Shown one piece after another: positions 18,517-27,538 of a DNA stretch of 64,000 nucleotides; the first letter of the stretch is position 1; each line of letters begins with the position of its first letter. The DNA is taken from assembly GCF_004217495.1 (NCBI RefSeq), contig NZ_SHLC01000001.1:2170001-2234000 (forward strand). The letters run 5' to 3'. Origin of the DNA: Microterricola gilva. Lineage in GTDB: Bacteria > Actinomycetota > Actinomycetes > Actinomycetales > Microbacteriaceae. The position numbers and the translations under genes are program-made. The notes below the pieces were generated by a model. That model did not search any database. It saw only the letters and a program-made list of their open reading frames with translations, and was not told the DNA's origin.

Positions 18517-19500
18517 TCAGCGAAAGCGGACGCCGCCTGATGGTCGCTTGCGCCCGGCCAGTGCGGCCTTGACGGCATCGCGGACGACACCGGACGGGTA
18601 GCCCTTGCGCATCAGGAACCCGGTAAGGCGGCGCTCTGCCGTTGCCTCGTCATAGGAACTGAGCTGCCCGGCACGCTTCACGGCCAGTTCGAGTGCTCGA
18701 GCCCGCTCCTCGTCCTGGTCCGATTCGCCGAGGGCCTCGCTGATGACGATGGGGTTGATCTTGCGTCGGCCGAGTTCCTGCCGGATCGACGACGAGCCCA
18801 GGCCCTTGCGCCGCCGCAGCTGGTCGACGAGGTTCTCGGCGAGCCGCATGTCGTCGAGGTAGCCGAGCCGCTCGATGCGCTCGATCCACTCCTCGAGCTG
18901 CTCGGCCGGCAGACCGTTCTGTTCGAGGAACTGTTCCGCCTCGGCGATGGAGAGGTCGCGCCTGGCGAGCTTCTTGATGAGGGCGTTCTCCAGGGCGGCC
19001 GGGTCGAACTCCGCCTCGGCCTCCTCCTCGACTTCGTCGCTGTACTCGGCGGTCCAATCGCCGGGCTCGGCGACGACAGCGCGGTCGTCGTCACGGTCGA
19101 AACCGCGTTCCGGCGCCACGAATGGACGCCGGAACGCGGTGGATTCGATCCCGGATGACGCGGCGACGTCGATCCCCGGTGCCGCCCAGGGCAGGTAGCT
19201 GACCGTGGCCAGGGCGGCGTCGCGCTCGGCCGGTGTGTCGGCCGGGGCTTCGGTCGGAGACTCGGCTGCCGGTGTCGGAGGGGCGGGCGGAGCGCTCCGC
19301 AACGCGATGAGCGGCGTGACAGTTTTCACGGCTGTGTTCGCTGTGACCGTGTCGGCGGGCCGGGCGACCGGCCGAGCAGGGGGCTGCTCGGCCGGCACGT
19401 CGGCGCCCGCGTCCTGGGTCACCTCGGCGTCACCGTCGTTCTCATCGTCACGCCGATCGTTGTCACCCGGAGCGCCACCGCCCCACCATCCGATTTCCAT
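18517..19500 (-). CDS. recX: RecX regulatory protein with long acidic/Pro-Ala N-terminal extension
   Basis: RecX caps and inhibits RecA filaments. The RecX three-helix repeats occupy about residues 168-327 (LIKKLARRDLSIAEAEQFL, RLGYLDDMRLAENLVDQL, GYPSGVVRDAVKAAL). Before them lie about 165 residues rich in Pro, Ala, Asp and Glu that are low complexity and unlike RecX. The gene begins 14 bases after recA, as expected for a recA-recX operon. An internal start nearer the RecX core is possible, but I see none with a strong binding site. Confidence 0.92.
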   Translation of the reverse strand: MEIGWWGGGAPGDNDRRDDENDGDAEVTQDAGADVPAEQPPARPVARPADTVTANTAVKTVTPLIALRSAPPAPPTPAAESPTEAPADTPAERDAALATVSYLPWAAPGIDVAASSGIESTAFRRPFVAPERGFDRDDDRAVVAEPGDWTAEYSDEVEEEAEAEFDPAALENALIKKLARRDLSIAEAEQFLEQNGLPAEQLEEWIERIERLGYLDDMRLAENLVDQLRRRKGLGSSSIRQELGRRKINPIVISEALGESDQDEERARALELAVKRAGQLSSYDEATAERRLTGFLMRKGYPSGVVRDAVKAALAGRKRPSGGVRFR

Positions 19501-19514
19501 GATGAATGGGCTGC

Positions 19515-20627
19515 CTAGGCGCCCTTGCGGGCCTTCAGCTTCGCAACCAGCGGCTCCTCGACGGGGGCAATGCCGGCCGCGGCATCGGCTGCGGCCTGCT
19601 TGGCCGCCTCCGCCGCCGCCGCGGCTCCGGCCGCACCGATGCCGAGCTTGCCGAGGATCCGGTTCTCGATCTCGAGTGCGATGTCGGGGTTGCGCAGCAG
19701 GAAGTTGCGGGAGTTCTCCTTGCCCTGGCCGAGCTGGTCACCCTCGTAGGTGTACCAGGCACCGGACTTCTTGACGATGCCGTGGTCGACACCGAAGTCG
19801 ATCAGGCTGCCCTCGCGGGAGATGCCGACACCATAGAGGATGTCGAACTCCGCCTGCTTGAACGGCGGGGCCATCTTGTTCTTGACGACCTTGACGCGGG
19901 TGCGGTTACCGACGGCATCCGTGCCGTCCTTCAGCGTCTCGATACGCCGGATGTCGAGGCGCACCGATGCGTAGAACTTGAGTGCCTTACCGCCGGCGGT
20001 GGTCTCGGGGCTTCCGAAGAAGACGCCGATCTTCTCGCGCAGCTGGTTGATGAAGATCATCGTCGTGTTGGTCTGGCTGAGGCCACCGGTCAGCTTGCGC
20101 AGAGCCTGCGACATCAGTCGGGCCTGGAGGCCAACGTGGGAGTCGCCCATCTCGCCCTCGATCTCGGCGCGCGGCACGAGGGCGGCGACGGAGTCGATGA
20201 CGATGAGGTCGATGGAGCCGGAGCGGACGAGCATGTCGGCGATCTCGAGGGCCTGCTCACCGGTGTCCGGCTGCGAGACGAGCAGCGCGTCGATGTCGAC
20301 GCCGAGCTTCTTCGCGTACTCGGGGTCGAGCGCGTGCTCGGCGTCGATGAAGGCGGCGATGCCACCAGCGCGCTGGGCATTGGCGATGGCGTGCAGGGTG
20401 AGCGTGGTCTTACCCGAGGATTCCGGGCCGTAGATCTCGACGATGCGGCCGCGCGGGAGCCCGCCAATGCCGAGCGCGACGTCCAGGGCGATCGAACCGG
20501 TGGGAATGGTCTCGACGGGGGCGCGCTCGTCGCTGCCGAGGCGCATGACCGAGCCCTTGCCGAACTGGCGGTCGATCTGAGCGAGAGCGGTTTCGAGTGA
20601 CTTCTCGCGGTCTGCGGGTGATGGCAT
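19515..20627 (-). CDS. recA: Recombinase RecA
   Basis: Forms the ATP-dependent strand-exchange filament and activates LexA cleavage. The ATG at 20627 follows AAGGAGA; the protein is 370 residues with Walker A GPESSGKT (67-74), the Walker B strand [15 protein letters not shown], and the L1/L2 loop region [19 protein letters not shown] and [17 protein letters not shown]. No intein interrupts it. The C-terminus is Ala-rich with a basic end. recX follows, and DUF3046 precedes it by 384 bases that hold one LexA-like box. Confidence 0.98.
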   Translation of the reverse strand: MPSPADREKSLETALAQIDRQFGKGSVMRLGSDERAPVETIPTGSIALDVALGIGGLPRGRIVEIYGPESSGKTTLTLHAIANAQRAGGIAAFIDAEHALDPEYAKKLGVDIDALLVSQPDTGEQALEIADMLVRSGSIDLIVIDSVAALVPRAEIEGEMGDSHVGLQARLMSQALRKLTGGLSQTNTTMIFINQLREKIGVFFGSPETTAGGKALKFYASVRLDIRRIETLKDGTDAVGNRTRVKVVKNKMAPPFKQAEFDILYGVGISREGSLIDFGVDHGIVKKSGAWYTYEGDQLGQGKENSRNFLLRNPDIALEIENRILGKLGIGAAGAAAAAEAAKQAAADAAAGIAPVEEPLVAKLKARKGA

Positions 20628-20881
20628 TTCATTCTCCTTGACTGGGTTCGGTGCGCCTATAGGCTGTCGTGTTCGTGGCGGCGGATCCGGTCTGCCCGAC
20701 GCGATTTCTCGTGCGTCGAGCACCCTTCATCCTCTGAACCGGGCACGGACTGACAAGGCAGTCAGCAGTTCGTCAGCTGATGTTTTCGACTGTACGCCTG
20801 GCCACCGACACGGGTTCGTGCACGGGTGGATCGGTGGAAAACAGTCAGCTCAGGTCCTGCTGTGCAGGAGCCTAGTACGAA

Positions 20882-20897
20882 CCGAACAGATCTTCGA
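20882..20897. promoter_or_regulatory. LexA-like SOS box upstream of recA
   Basis: CCGAACAGATCTTCGA matches TCGAAC-N4-GTTCGA at 10 of 12 fixed positions, the same score as the two boxes at lexA. It sits in the recA leader and is the only such match seen there. Confidence 0.6.
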
Positions 20898-20923
20898 CAT
20901 GAATGCGGCGTGTCGCCCCAAGG

Positions 20924-20968
20924 AATCGAACGCAGCGGAATCGAGCGCAGCGGATCCGAGCGCAGAGC
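20924..20968. repeat. Three-copy 15-base tandem repeat in recA leader
   Basis: AATCGAACGCAGCGG, AATCGAGCGCAGCGG and ATCCGAGCGCAGAGC follow one another head to tail. The first two differ by one base and the third by a few. The repeat is between DUF3046 and recA and adjoins the SOS box. Confidence 0.75.
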
Positions 20969-21011
20969 AATCGTTCGCCGGTGGAGTCACGCCCGGATGA
21001 ACCCCGCTGCC

Positions 21012-21242
21012 TCAGCGGGCGGAAGCCGGCTTCGGCAGCCCGACGCCGTAGCGTCGCTCGCTCGGCACGTCGGTGGCCTCGCAGAGCGCCAGCCACACCT
21101 CGCGCGGCGGGGTACCGGCGCGGAGGGCCTGTTCGCCGCTGCGGTTGCCGAGGGTGGGCAGCACGAGGTCATTCAGCACTACGGCCGCGTAGGCGTCACC
21201 GAACTCGGTGGCCATGGCCAGGTTGAACTCACTTCGACGCAT
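21012..21242 (-). CDS. DUF3046 family protein
   Basis: A 76-residue protein starting MRRSEFNLAMATEFGDAYA, with the family motif VLNDLVLPTLGNRSGEQAL and a C-terminal PREVWLALCEATDVPSERR. DUF3046 is an actinobacterial family of unknown function found next to recA, as here. It is upstream of recA and downstream of clgR on the same strand, with a strong hairpin separating it from clgR. Confidence 0.9.
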   Translation of the reverse strand: MRRSEFNLAMATEFGDAYAAVVLNDLVLPTLGNRSGEQALRAGTPPREVWLALCEATDVPSERRYGVGLPKPASAR

Positions 21243-21260
21243 GCTGCAACGCTAAGCGAA

Positions 21261-21296
21261 ACAACGCCGGCCGGTCAAAAGACCGGCCGGCGTTGT
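21261..21296 (-). terminator. Perfect stem-loop terminator after clgR
   Basis: A 16-base perfect stem (ACAACGCCGGCCGGTC, 21261-21276, with its complement at 21281-21296) closes an AAAA loop, 62 bases past the clgR stop and 18 bases before DUF3046. A second short stem (GAGCCC/GGGCTC, 21343-21360) overlaps the clgR stop. Confidence 0.8.
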
Positions 21297-21358
21297 CGAG
21301 TGCGTTCGGATGGCGGCAGCACACCTCTGCCGGCATCCGTCAGAGCCCGTGAATGGGC

Positions 21359-21667
21359 TCAGCGCACCATCATGTCTGCATCGAAGTTCGCGACGAACTC
21401 GTCGGGAACCGTGTCGGGAATCGGCTCAATGCCCTCGAGAACGGCGAGACGATCGCCGACCTCGCGCATGATGACCGAAATCGGAGTGTCGAGGGCATCC
21501 GCAACCGAAGCGAGGATCTCGCTTGAGGCTTCTTTCTGACCGCGCTCCACTTCACTCAGGTAGCCCAAGGCGACACTCGCCTTGCTCGCAACCTGACGGA
21601 GGGTGCGACCCTTCTGAAGTCGGAAGTCCCTGAGCACATCGCCGATTTCTTGACGTACAAGAATCAT
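21359..21667 (-). CDS. clgR: ClgR-like XRE-family transcriptional regulator
   Basis: A 102-residue protein starting at the ATG at 21667, which is preceded by AAGGAGG. A helix-turn-helix spans about 20-45 (RTLRQVASKASVALGYLSEVERGQKEAS), followed by a helix and an acidic tail. The sequence fits ClgR, the actinobacterial activator of clpP and clpC protease genes, and the recA-to-ftsK neighbourhood is where clgR lies in mycobacteria. In those genomes pgsA and ftsK follow directly; here a transporter and sensor island intervenes. Confidence 0.88.
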   Translation of the reverse strand: MILVRQEIGDVLRDFRLQKGRTLRQVASKASVALGYLSEVERGQKEASSEILASVADALDTPISVIMREVGDRLAVLEGIEPIPDTVPDEFVANFDADMMVR

Positions 21668-21823
21668 CGGAACCTCCTTCATAGCTTCTGTGAGCTGTAT
21701 GCCACGGTCCACCGGGCCGTGTCGGGGAGGTCAGTCTAGCCGAACCCCCGTTGCATCAACACTATCGGTGCACACTGGACTTAAGTTGTGAATTCGTCGG
21801 GTGTAACCGCTGCTCTCTCCTGT

Positions 21824-23392
21824 CTATTCCGCATTGCTCGAGGACGTCGCGTGTTGCACGGCCACGGCCTCCGTCGACATCAGCGGCGTCGACTCATAGC
21901 GAGCGCGACGGTGCTTCAACCAGATGCCGGCGAGGATGATGGCGGCCATCGACCCGTAGGTGATCCACGAGAACGGACTGTGCACGAGGTAGAGCAGATC
22001 GCCTTGGCTGATGGCCATCGCCTTGCGCAGTTGCTCCTCGGCCATCGGGCCGAGGATGCCGCCGACGACCATCGGCGCCACCGGGTAGCCGTAGCGGCGC
22101 ATGAAGAAGCCGATGAGCCCGACGACGAAGAGGGTCACGGTGTCGAAGACGTTGAAGTGCAGCGCGTAAGCGCCGAGCCCCGCGAACGCCAGAATTCCCG
22201 CGTAGAGGTAGGGGCGCGGGATCTGCAGCACCTTGACCCACATTCCGATGAGCGGCAGGTTGAGCACGAGCAGCATGACGTTGCCGATGTACAGGCTGGC
22301 GATCAACGCCCAGACGAGGCCCGACTGGGTTTCGAACAGCATGGGACCCGGGCGGATGCCGTAGCTCTGGAACGCCGAGATGATGATCGCCGCCGTTGCC
22401 GTCGTCGGAAGCCCCAGCGTGAGCAGAGGCACGAGCACGCCGGCCGCCGCCGCGTTGTTGGCCGCCTCCGGGCCGGCGACGCCTTCGATCGCGCCGCGGC
22501 CGAACTGCTCTCTGGCTGCGCCCTTGGCGAGCTTGCGTTCACCGGCGTAGGACAGGAACGTCGCGACATCCGCGCCGCCTGCGGGAATCGTCCCGATCGG
22601 GAAACCGATCGCCGTCCCCCGCAGCCACGGCCGCCACGAGCGCTTGAAGTCCTCCTTGCTCATCCAACTGCGCCAGCTGCCGCTCACGGGAACGAGGTGG
22701 ATCGGCCCGTTGCGCAGGCGGGACGCCACGAAGAGAGTCTCCCCCAGCGCGAACAGGCCGACGGCGATCAGGACCACGTCGATGCCGTCGGCCAGGCTCG
22801 GGACGCCGAAGGTGAACCGCTGCTGCCCCGTGAGCACCTCGGTGCCGACGAGCCCAAGCACCAGGCCGAGTCCGAGAGAAACCAGCCCACGCGGAACGCT
22901 GGAGCCGAGAAGTGCGCCAACCGTGAGGAACGCGACGACCATGAGTGCGAAGTAGTCGGAAGGCCCGAGTTGGACCGCCAGCTTCGCGATGCCCGGAGCC
23001 AGGAAGGTGAGCAGCACCGTTGCGATGGTGCCGGCGACGAAAGAGCCGATCGCCGCCGTCGCGAGCGCCGTGGCCCCGCGCCCGGCCTTCGCCATGCGAT
23101 TGCCCTCGAGCGCGGTGACGATCGACGCCGACTCTCCGGGGGTGTTGAGCAGAATCGACGTCGTCGAACCGCCGTACATGCCGCCGTAATAGATGCCAGC
23201 AAAGACGATCAGTGCACCGGTTGGGTCCAGCGTGTAGGTCAGCGGCAGAAGCAGCGCAACCGTCATCGCGGGGCCGATGCCCGGCAGCACTCCGACGGCG
23301 GTGCCGATGAAGACGCCGAAAAGTGCGTAGAGCAGATACATCGGCTGGAGGGCGGTGCTGAAGCCCTCCAACAGTCCGTTGACGCTATCCAT
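21824..23392 (-). CDS. tctA: Tripartite tricarboxylate transporter, large permease TctA
   Basis: The 12-helix membrane component of a TTT-family carrier that takes up di- or tricarboxylates handed over by the binding protein. The 522-residue protein contains [17 protein letters not shown] (about 34-50), [20 protein letters not shown] (about 68-88) and [21 protein letters not shown], all TctA signatures. It overlaps tctB by 8 bases and is third in tctC-tctB-tctA. The substrate is not readable from the sequence; citrate, malonate, tartrate or an aromatic acid are all possible. Confidence 0.95.
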   Translation of the reverse strand: MDSVNGLLEGFSTALQPMYLLYALFGVFIGTAVGVLPGIGPAMTVALLLPLTYTLDPTGALIVFAGIYYGGMYGGSTTSILLNTPGESASIVTALEGNRMAKAGRGATALATAAIGSFVAGTIATVLLTFLAPGIAKLAVQLGPSDYFALMVVAFLTVGALLGSSVPRGLVSLGLGLVLGLVGTEVLTGQQRFTFGVPSLADGIDVVLIAVGLFALGETLFVASRLRNGPIHLVPVSGSWRSWMSKEDFKRSWRPWLRGTAIGFPIGTIPAGGADVATFLSYAGERKLAKGAAREQFGRGAIEGVAGPEAANNAAAAGVLVPLLTLGLPTTATAAIIISAFQSYGIRPGPMLFETQSGLVWALIASLYIGNVMLLVLNLPLIGMWVKVLQIPRPYLYAGILAFAGLGAYALHFNVFDTVTLFVVGLIGFFMRRYGYPVAPMVVGGILGPMAEEQLRKAMAISQGDLLYLVHSPFSWITYGSMAAIILAGIWLKHRRARYESTPLMSTEAVAVQHATSSSNAE

Positions 23393-23945
23393 GGAAGATC
23401 GGAATCCATTCCAGAAGGGGCCCGGGCGGCAGGGAGAGCCCGAGCCAGACGCCGAAGACGAGTTGAGTGGTCAGGCCGAGGCCGACGCCGATCAGCAGCC
23501 CCATCCACCAGCGCTGTGCGCCGAGCGCCCACGCGGCACCGGCGAACAGCACGGCGACGGCGAACGGCCAGCCGATCAGCTCGATGAGTACGACCTGAGA
23601 GAGAAAGAAGACACTGAGCTTGATGACGGTGAGCCAGTCGGTCGGCGCAGTCGGGTCGATGTCCTCGCCCTCCTCGGCGTCGCCGCGCTGTCCGCGGGCG
23701 ACCCCGACGAGCACGGCAATGGCCGCCGCGAACAGCAAGACACCGACGAGATACGGAAACACCCGGGGTCCGAGCACATTGGCCGAGCCGGGCGGTGTGC
23801 GGATGAAGCCGGCGCCGATGATCGTGTACAGGCCCACACCGGCACACGCCGCGGCGAACACGTACTCGCCGATCGGGCGGATCGGGCGGGAGGGGGTTTC
23901 CCCCGGCGACGTGCCGCCGGGGGAAACCAGGGTCTGGTCAGTCAT
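23385..23945 (-). CDS. tctB: Tripartite tricarboxylate transporter, small subunit TctB
   Basis: A 186-residue protein with four predicted membrane helices (about 29-47, 65-81, 110-140, 150-172) and a charged loop (about 84-105). It fits the TctB family in length, layout and position between the binding protein and Tct[18 protein letters not shown] resembles the family pattern. The small subunit is required for TTT transport though its mechanism is unclear. It starts 2 bases after tctC ends. Confidence 0.9.
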   Translation of the reverse strand: MTDQTLVSPGGTSPGETPSRPIRPIGEYVFAAACAGVGLYTIIGAGFIRTPPGSANVLGPRVFPYLVGVLLFAAAIAVLVGVARGQRGDAEEGEDIDPTAPTDWLTVIKLSVFFLSQVVLIELIGWPFAVAVLFAGAAWALGAQRWWMGLLIGVGLGLTTQLVFGVWLGLSLPPGPLLEWIPIFHG

Positions 23946-23947
23946 CG

Positions 23948-25012
23948 CTAGCCGATCAGCCCGATCGTGGTGAGGGTCGTGGTGACCTCGGCGATGTTGT
24001 CGGTGAGGAAGCTGTCGAAGTCATCGCCGACCACGAATGCGTCGGCCCAGCCCTTCTCGGCCAGCACGGCCTCCCACGCGGCTGAACCGTGCATGGCGGT
24101 GACGGTCTCGACGAGCGCTGCCTTCTCCTCGTCGCTGATTCCGCCGGGGGCGACGAGCCCACGCCAGTTGGTCATCTCGACGTCGTAGCCGGACTCGATC
24201 AGCGTCTCGGTGTCCGGCAGCAGCTCGACGCGCTCCGGTGAGGAGACGGCGAGAGCGCGCAGCTCTCCGGCGTTGATCTGCTCGACGAACTCGCCGACGC
24301 CGGAGATGCCGGCCTGCACGGTGTTGCCGAGCAGCATCGTGACGGCCTCGCCCCCGCCGGAGTTGGCGATGTAGTTGAGCTTGCTCGTGATGTCCTCAGC
24401 CGGGATTCCCGCCTCGGTGAGCAACATTCCGGCCAGAATGTGGTCGGCGCCGCCTGCAGAGCCTCCCGTGACGGCAACGCCTGCCCCGTCCTTGATGATC
24501 GCGTCAACGAGGTCGGATGTCGTCTTGTACGGAGATGATGCCGGAACGACGAGCACGAGCGCCTCCTCGGTCATCTTGGCGATCGGCACGGTGTCCTCGA
24601 TGCGCGAGGCGGACTGGTTGGTCTCGACGGCGCCCACCATGACGAGACCGGTGACCATCAGCGTTGCGGGATCCTTCTCGTTGGCGAGTGCGGCGAGGCC
24701 GACTGTTCCGCCCGCTCCGCCGATGTTGGTGACGGGTGCGGAGGCGACCAGCTTCTCATCGGTGAATACCTGGCTGATGGCACGGGCGGTCTGATCCCAG
24801 CCACCACCGGGATCCGCCGGCGCGATGACACTGATCGAGTCGAAGCTGACGGCCTCTGCGGCCGGTTCTTCTGCGGTGCCGACGGATGCCGCCGGGGTCG
24901 AGCAGGCCGCGAGGCTGATGGCGGCGAGGGCAACGACGCCGGTGCGCAGCAGTCGTGTGCCCAGTCGCGTCGGGATGGTGGCCGTGGTGTTCGGCCGGCT
25001 GTGAGATCGCAA
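23948..25012 (-). CDS. tctC: Tripartite tricarboxylate transporter, extracytoplasmic binding lipoprotein TctC
   Basis: A Bug-family substrate-binding protein. The signal peptide ends in the lipobox SLAAC, with Cys37 as the lipidated residue. The mature part has PADPGGGWDQTAR (about 70) and NIGGAGGTVGLAALAN (about 96), which bind the ligand's carboxylate, and NWRGLVAPGGI near the end. It starts with TTG at 25012, supported by AAGGAGGA 4-5 bases upstream. At 354 residues it is slightly longer than usual because of the leader. First gene of tctCBA, divergent from the sensor kinase. Confidence 0.95.
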   Translation of the reverse strand: MRSHSRPNTTATIPTRLGTRLLRTGVVALAAISLAACSTPAASVGTAEEPAAEAVSFDSISVIAPADPGGGWDQTARAISQVFTDEKLVASAPVTNIGGAGGTVGLAALANEKDPATLMVTGLVMVGAVETNQSASRIEDTVPIAKMTEEALVLVVPASSPYKTTSDLVDAIIKDGAGVAVTGGSAGGADHILAGMLLTEAGIPAEDITSKLNYIANSGGGEAVTMLLGNTVQAGISGVGEFVEQINAGELRALAVSSPERVELLPDTETLIESGYDVEMTNWRGLVAPGGISDEEKAALVETVTAMHGSAAWEAVLAEKGWADAFVVGDDFDSFLTDNIAEVTTTLTTIGLIG

Positions 25013-25192
25013 TGCTCCTCCTTGAGTTGCCCGGGATGGCCGGGCGTGACGATCGATGTGCTGGTGACGTTATGGCTGACGGATGCCGGAGCGGAAGAAT
25101 GCGAAGGTAACGGTCGTTTCGGTCGTATTGGTCGCGCATCGTGGTGCGAAGCCGGTGCGCAACTGATGCAGACTTGAGCGGTGGGCCGGTCA
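25013..25192. promoter_or_regulatory. Divergent control region between tctCBA and its sensor kinase
   Basis: This 180-base gap must hold promoters for both tctC and the kinase gene and is the natural site for the response regulator to bind. It includes AATGCGAAGG and GGTCGTTTCGGTCGTATTGG, the latter with two GGTCGT(T/A)T direct repeats about 10 bases apart (near 25111-25130) that could be an operator. This is inference. Confidence 0.4.
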
Positions 25193-26830
25193 ATGTCGCT
25201 GCGCGTGCAGCTCGTCTTGCTGCAACTCGTCATCGTGCTCGGAACCGTTCTCGGAACAGGCGCGACAGCGATCTGGTTGCAGGAACGTCAACTCCGCGAC
25301 GCTTACCTCGACCGCATGATCGCGGTCGCCCAGTCCATCGCCTCATTGCCGGCCATCTTCAGCGCATTCGACGACGAGGATCCGGCGGTCACGGTCCAGC
25401 CCATCGCCGAGCTCATCCGCGACGCATCGGATGTGACCTACGTGGTCGTCGCCAACGCCGACGGCATCCGGTACTCGCACCCCAACACGGACCTCATCGG
25501 CAAGCCCGTGTCGACCGATCCGTCCATCCCGCTCTCCGGCGAGATCTACGTGGGCACGCAGACGGGAACCCTCGGCGAATCGTGGCGTGTGAAGGTGCCT
25601 GTCTTCGACGGCGGCGCCGAGGATGCCGGATCGGGCGCCGTGATCGGCCAGGTGTCCGTCGGCATCCTCGAGTCCGAGCTGCGCAGCGACTTCGTCGGGA
25701 ACGTCGGCTGGCTTCTGTTGGCACTCACCGTTGCCGCCAGCCTGGGCGTTGTGGCCTCAGCCTGGCTCGGAGCGGTGATCCGTCGCCGCATCTTCGGGCT
25801 CGAGCCCGAGGAGATCCGGGGGCTCCTCGAGACGCGCGAGGCCATGCTGCACGGCATCCGGGAGGGTTTGGTGGCCGTGGACCAGAGCGGGCGGATTGTG
25901 CTGATGAACGACGCCGCTGCGCGCCTGCTCGATGTGCCGGACGCGCCGACGGCGGTCGGCCAACCGATCTCCGCCGTGCTCGACGAGCAGCTTGTGCGTT
26001 TCATCGCCTCCGGTGAGAAGCTCGAGACACTCGCGCTCTCCGGTGAACGAGTACTGCTCGTGCACAGCGACAGGGTCGTCGTCGATGGCCGCGAGATCGG
26101 ATCGATCGCGATTCTGCGCGACCGCACAGAGCTTGAGGCTGTGCTGCGCGATCTGCAGGGCGCGCAGAGTCTGGCCGACGGGCTGCGGGCGCAGTCGCAC
26201 GAGTTCGCCAACAAGCTGCATGTCGTCAACGGACTGCTGGAGCTCGGCCACATCGACGCGGCCATGGACTTCATCGAGCGCGCCGGCGTCGGCGGCGCAC
26301 TCTCGAATCTCGACGAGGACAGCGGCATCGCCGACATCGAACTCTCCGCTCTGTTGTTGGCCAAACGCTCCCGCGCCCAGGAGCTCGGCATCACGGTGAG
26401 CATCGGCACCGATTCGCACCTGCTCACAGGATCCGCGGCCGCACGGAGCGACCTGCTCACCGTTGTCGGCAACGTCGTCGACAACGCCCTCGACGCGTGC
26501 GTGCTCGGCGGCACGATCTCCGTGTCGGTGCGGGATGACGAGCGCGAGGGGTGGGTGCACGTGCTGGTCGACGACGATGGGCCAGGCGTGCAGCCAGAGG
26601 ACCGGGACCGCATTTTCGAGAGCGGCATTACCAGCAAGGAACTCGATCGGGGCCGCGACCGACGCGGCATCGGTCTCACGATCGTCAGGCGCGTTGCCGA
26701 ACGACTCGGCGGCAGTGCCACCGTGAGCGCGTCTCCGCTTGGCGGCGCCCGCTTCAGCGTGTGGATGACACGAGTGCAGCCGCCCGCGGCATCCGGAACC
26801 CTCGCCGTCGCCCGGGAGGGACGACCATGA
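25193..26830 (+). CDS. CitA/DcuS-type sensor histidine kinase
   Basis: A membrane kinase of 545 residues from the ATG at 25193 (a GTG at 25181 would add four). Membrane helices at about 7-27 and 172-194 flank an extracytoplasmic PAS-like sensor (40-165) of the carboxylate-binding type, followed by a cytoplasmic PAS (about 215-320). The H-box is His336 in QSHEFANKLHVVNGLLELG, typical of the citrate/malate kinase family, then an ATPase domain with NVVDNALDA and GIGLTIVRR. It overlaps its regulator by 4 bases (ATGA) and lies divergent from tctCBA, so it probably senses the transported acid. Confidence 0.93.
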   Translation: MSLRVQLVLLQLVIVLGTVLGTGATAIWLQERQLRDAYLDRMIAVAQSIASLPAIFSAFDDEDPAVTVQPIAELIRDASDVTYVVVANADGIRYSHPNTDLIGKPVSTDPSIPLSGEIYVGTQTGTLGESWRVKVPVFDGGAEDAGSGAVIGQVSVGILESELRSDFVGNVGWLLLALTVAASLGVVASAWLGAVIRRRIFGLEPEEIRGLLETREAMLHGIREGLVAVDQSGRIVLMNDAAARLLDVPDAPTAVGQPISAVLDEQLVRFIASGEKLETLALSGERVLLVHSDRVVVDGREIGSIAILRDRTELEAVLRDLQGAQSLADGLRAQSHEFANKLHVVNGLLELGHIDAAMDFIERAGVGGALSNLDEDSGIADIELSALLLAKRSRAQELGITVSIGTDSHLLTGSAAARSDLLTVVGNVVDNALDACVLGGTISVSVRDDEREGWVHVLVDDDGPGVQPEDRDRIFESGITSKELDRGRDRRGIGLTIVRRVAERLGGSATVSASPLGGARFSVWMTRVQPPAASGTLAVAREGRP

Positions 26831-27531
26831 GTGTTCTCAGCGCGATCGTTGTCGACGACGATTTCGCCGTCGCCCAAGTCAACCGACGCTTCATCGAGGC
26901 CCACCGCGGCTTTCAGGTGCTCGCCGAGGCGCACACCGGGGAGGCGGCACTCAGCGTGATCGAACGGTTGAAGCCCGCCCTCATCCTGCTCGACATCTAC
27001 ATGCCGGACCTCAGTGGGATCGAGGTGTTGCGTCGCCTGCGCGCGGCCGGCAACGATGTGGAGGTGATCGCCGTGACTGCGGCACGCGACCTGGACACGA
27101 TCCGTCAGGCACGGCAGCTCGGTGTGCGGCACTACCTCGTGAAGCCGTTCACGGGAGCGAGCCTGAATGAGCGGCTCGAGGAGGTATGGCGTGGGGCGCA
27201 GACGCTGGCGGCCGACAGCAGCATCGAGCTCGACCAACGCGCGGTGGACCGGATGCTCGGATCACCGGCGACGGGCGGGATCCGGCTGCCGCTGCCGCCG
27301 AAGGGGCTCTCCGCGGCGAGCCTCGCCCGCGTGAGCGCAGCCATCGCGCGCTCTGCCGGCGATGTCTCGGCCAGCGAGATCGCCGAGACGCTCGGGATGT
27401 CGCGGGTCAGTGCCCGCCGTTACCTTGAGCACCTCGTCGACCTCGGGGATCTCGCCGTTGAACCGCGCTACGGCACGGCCGGTCGACCCGCGAACCGGTA
27501 TCGCCGCCGCGACCCGGCCGCCGCGGAGTGA
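26827..27531 (+). CDS. CitB/DcuR-type response regulator
   Basis: A 234-residue regulator. The receiver domain has the acidic pocket Asp10-Asp12, the phosphoacceptor Asp56 in LLDIYMPD, Thr84 and Lys106. The C-terminal part (about 155-225) has an HTH, SASEIAETLGMSRVSARRYLEHL, as in DctR, CitB and DcuR regulators. It is translationally coupled to the kinase and likely activates tctCBA when the substrate is present. It ends 7 bases from the convergent cinA. Confidence 0.93.
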   Translation: MSVLSAIVVDDDFAVAQVNRRFIEAHRGFQVLAEAHTGEAALSVIERLKPALILLDIYMPDLSGIEVLRRLRAAGNDVEVIAVTAARDLDTIRQARQLGVRHYLVKPFTGASLNERLEEVWRGAQTLAADSSIELDQRAVDRMLGSPATGGIRLPLPPKGLSAASLARVSAAIARSAGDVSASEIAETLGMSRVSARRYLEHLVDLGDLAVEPRYGTAGRPANRYRRRDPAAAE

Positions 27532-27538
27532 GCACGGC

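Larger units (their letters stand above)
20628..21011 (-). promoter_or_regulatory. recA upstream region
   Basis: This 384-base gap before recA carries no credible gene. It contains a LexA-like box at 20882-20897 and a three-copy 15-base tandem repeat at 20924-20968 (annotated separately). The box is 255 bases from the recA start, so the SOS promoter would give a long leader, or a second promoter lies closer. I could not place -10/-35 elements with confidence. Confidence 0.5.

Noticed and set aside
19515-20627. Intein in recA, as in some actinobacteria
   Set aside because: The protein is 370 residues with uninterrupted Walker and loop motifs; there is no inserted sequence.
21788-23587. 599-codon plus-strand frame opposite tctA
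   Set aside because: Very Arg/His/Asp-rich, no hydrophobic segments or motifs; it is the complement of a 12-helix permease.
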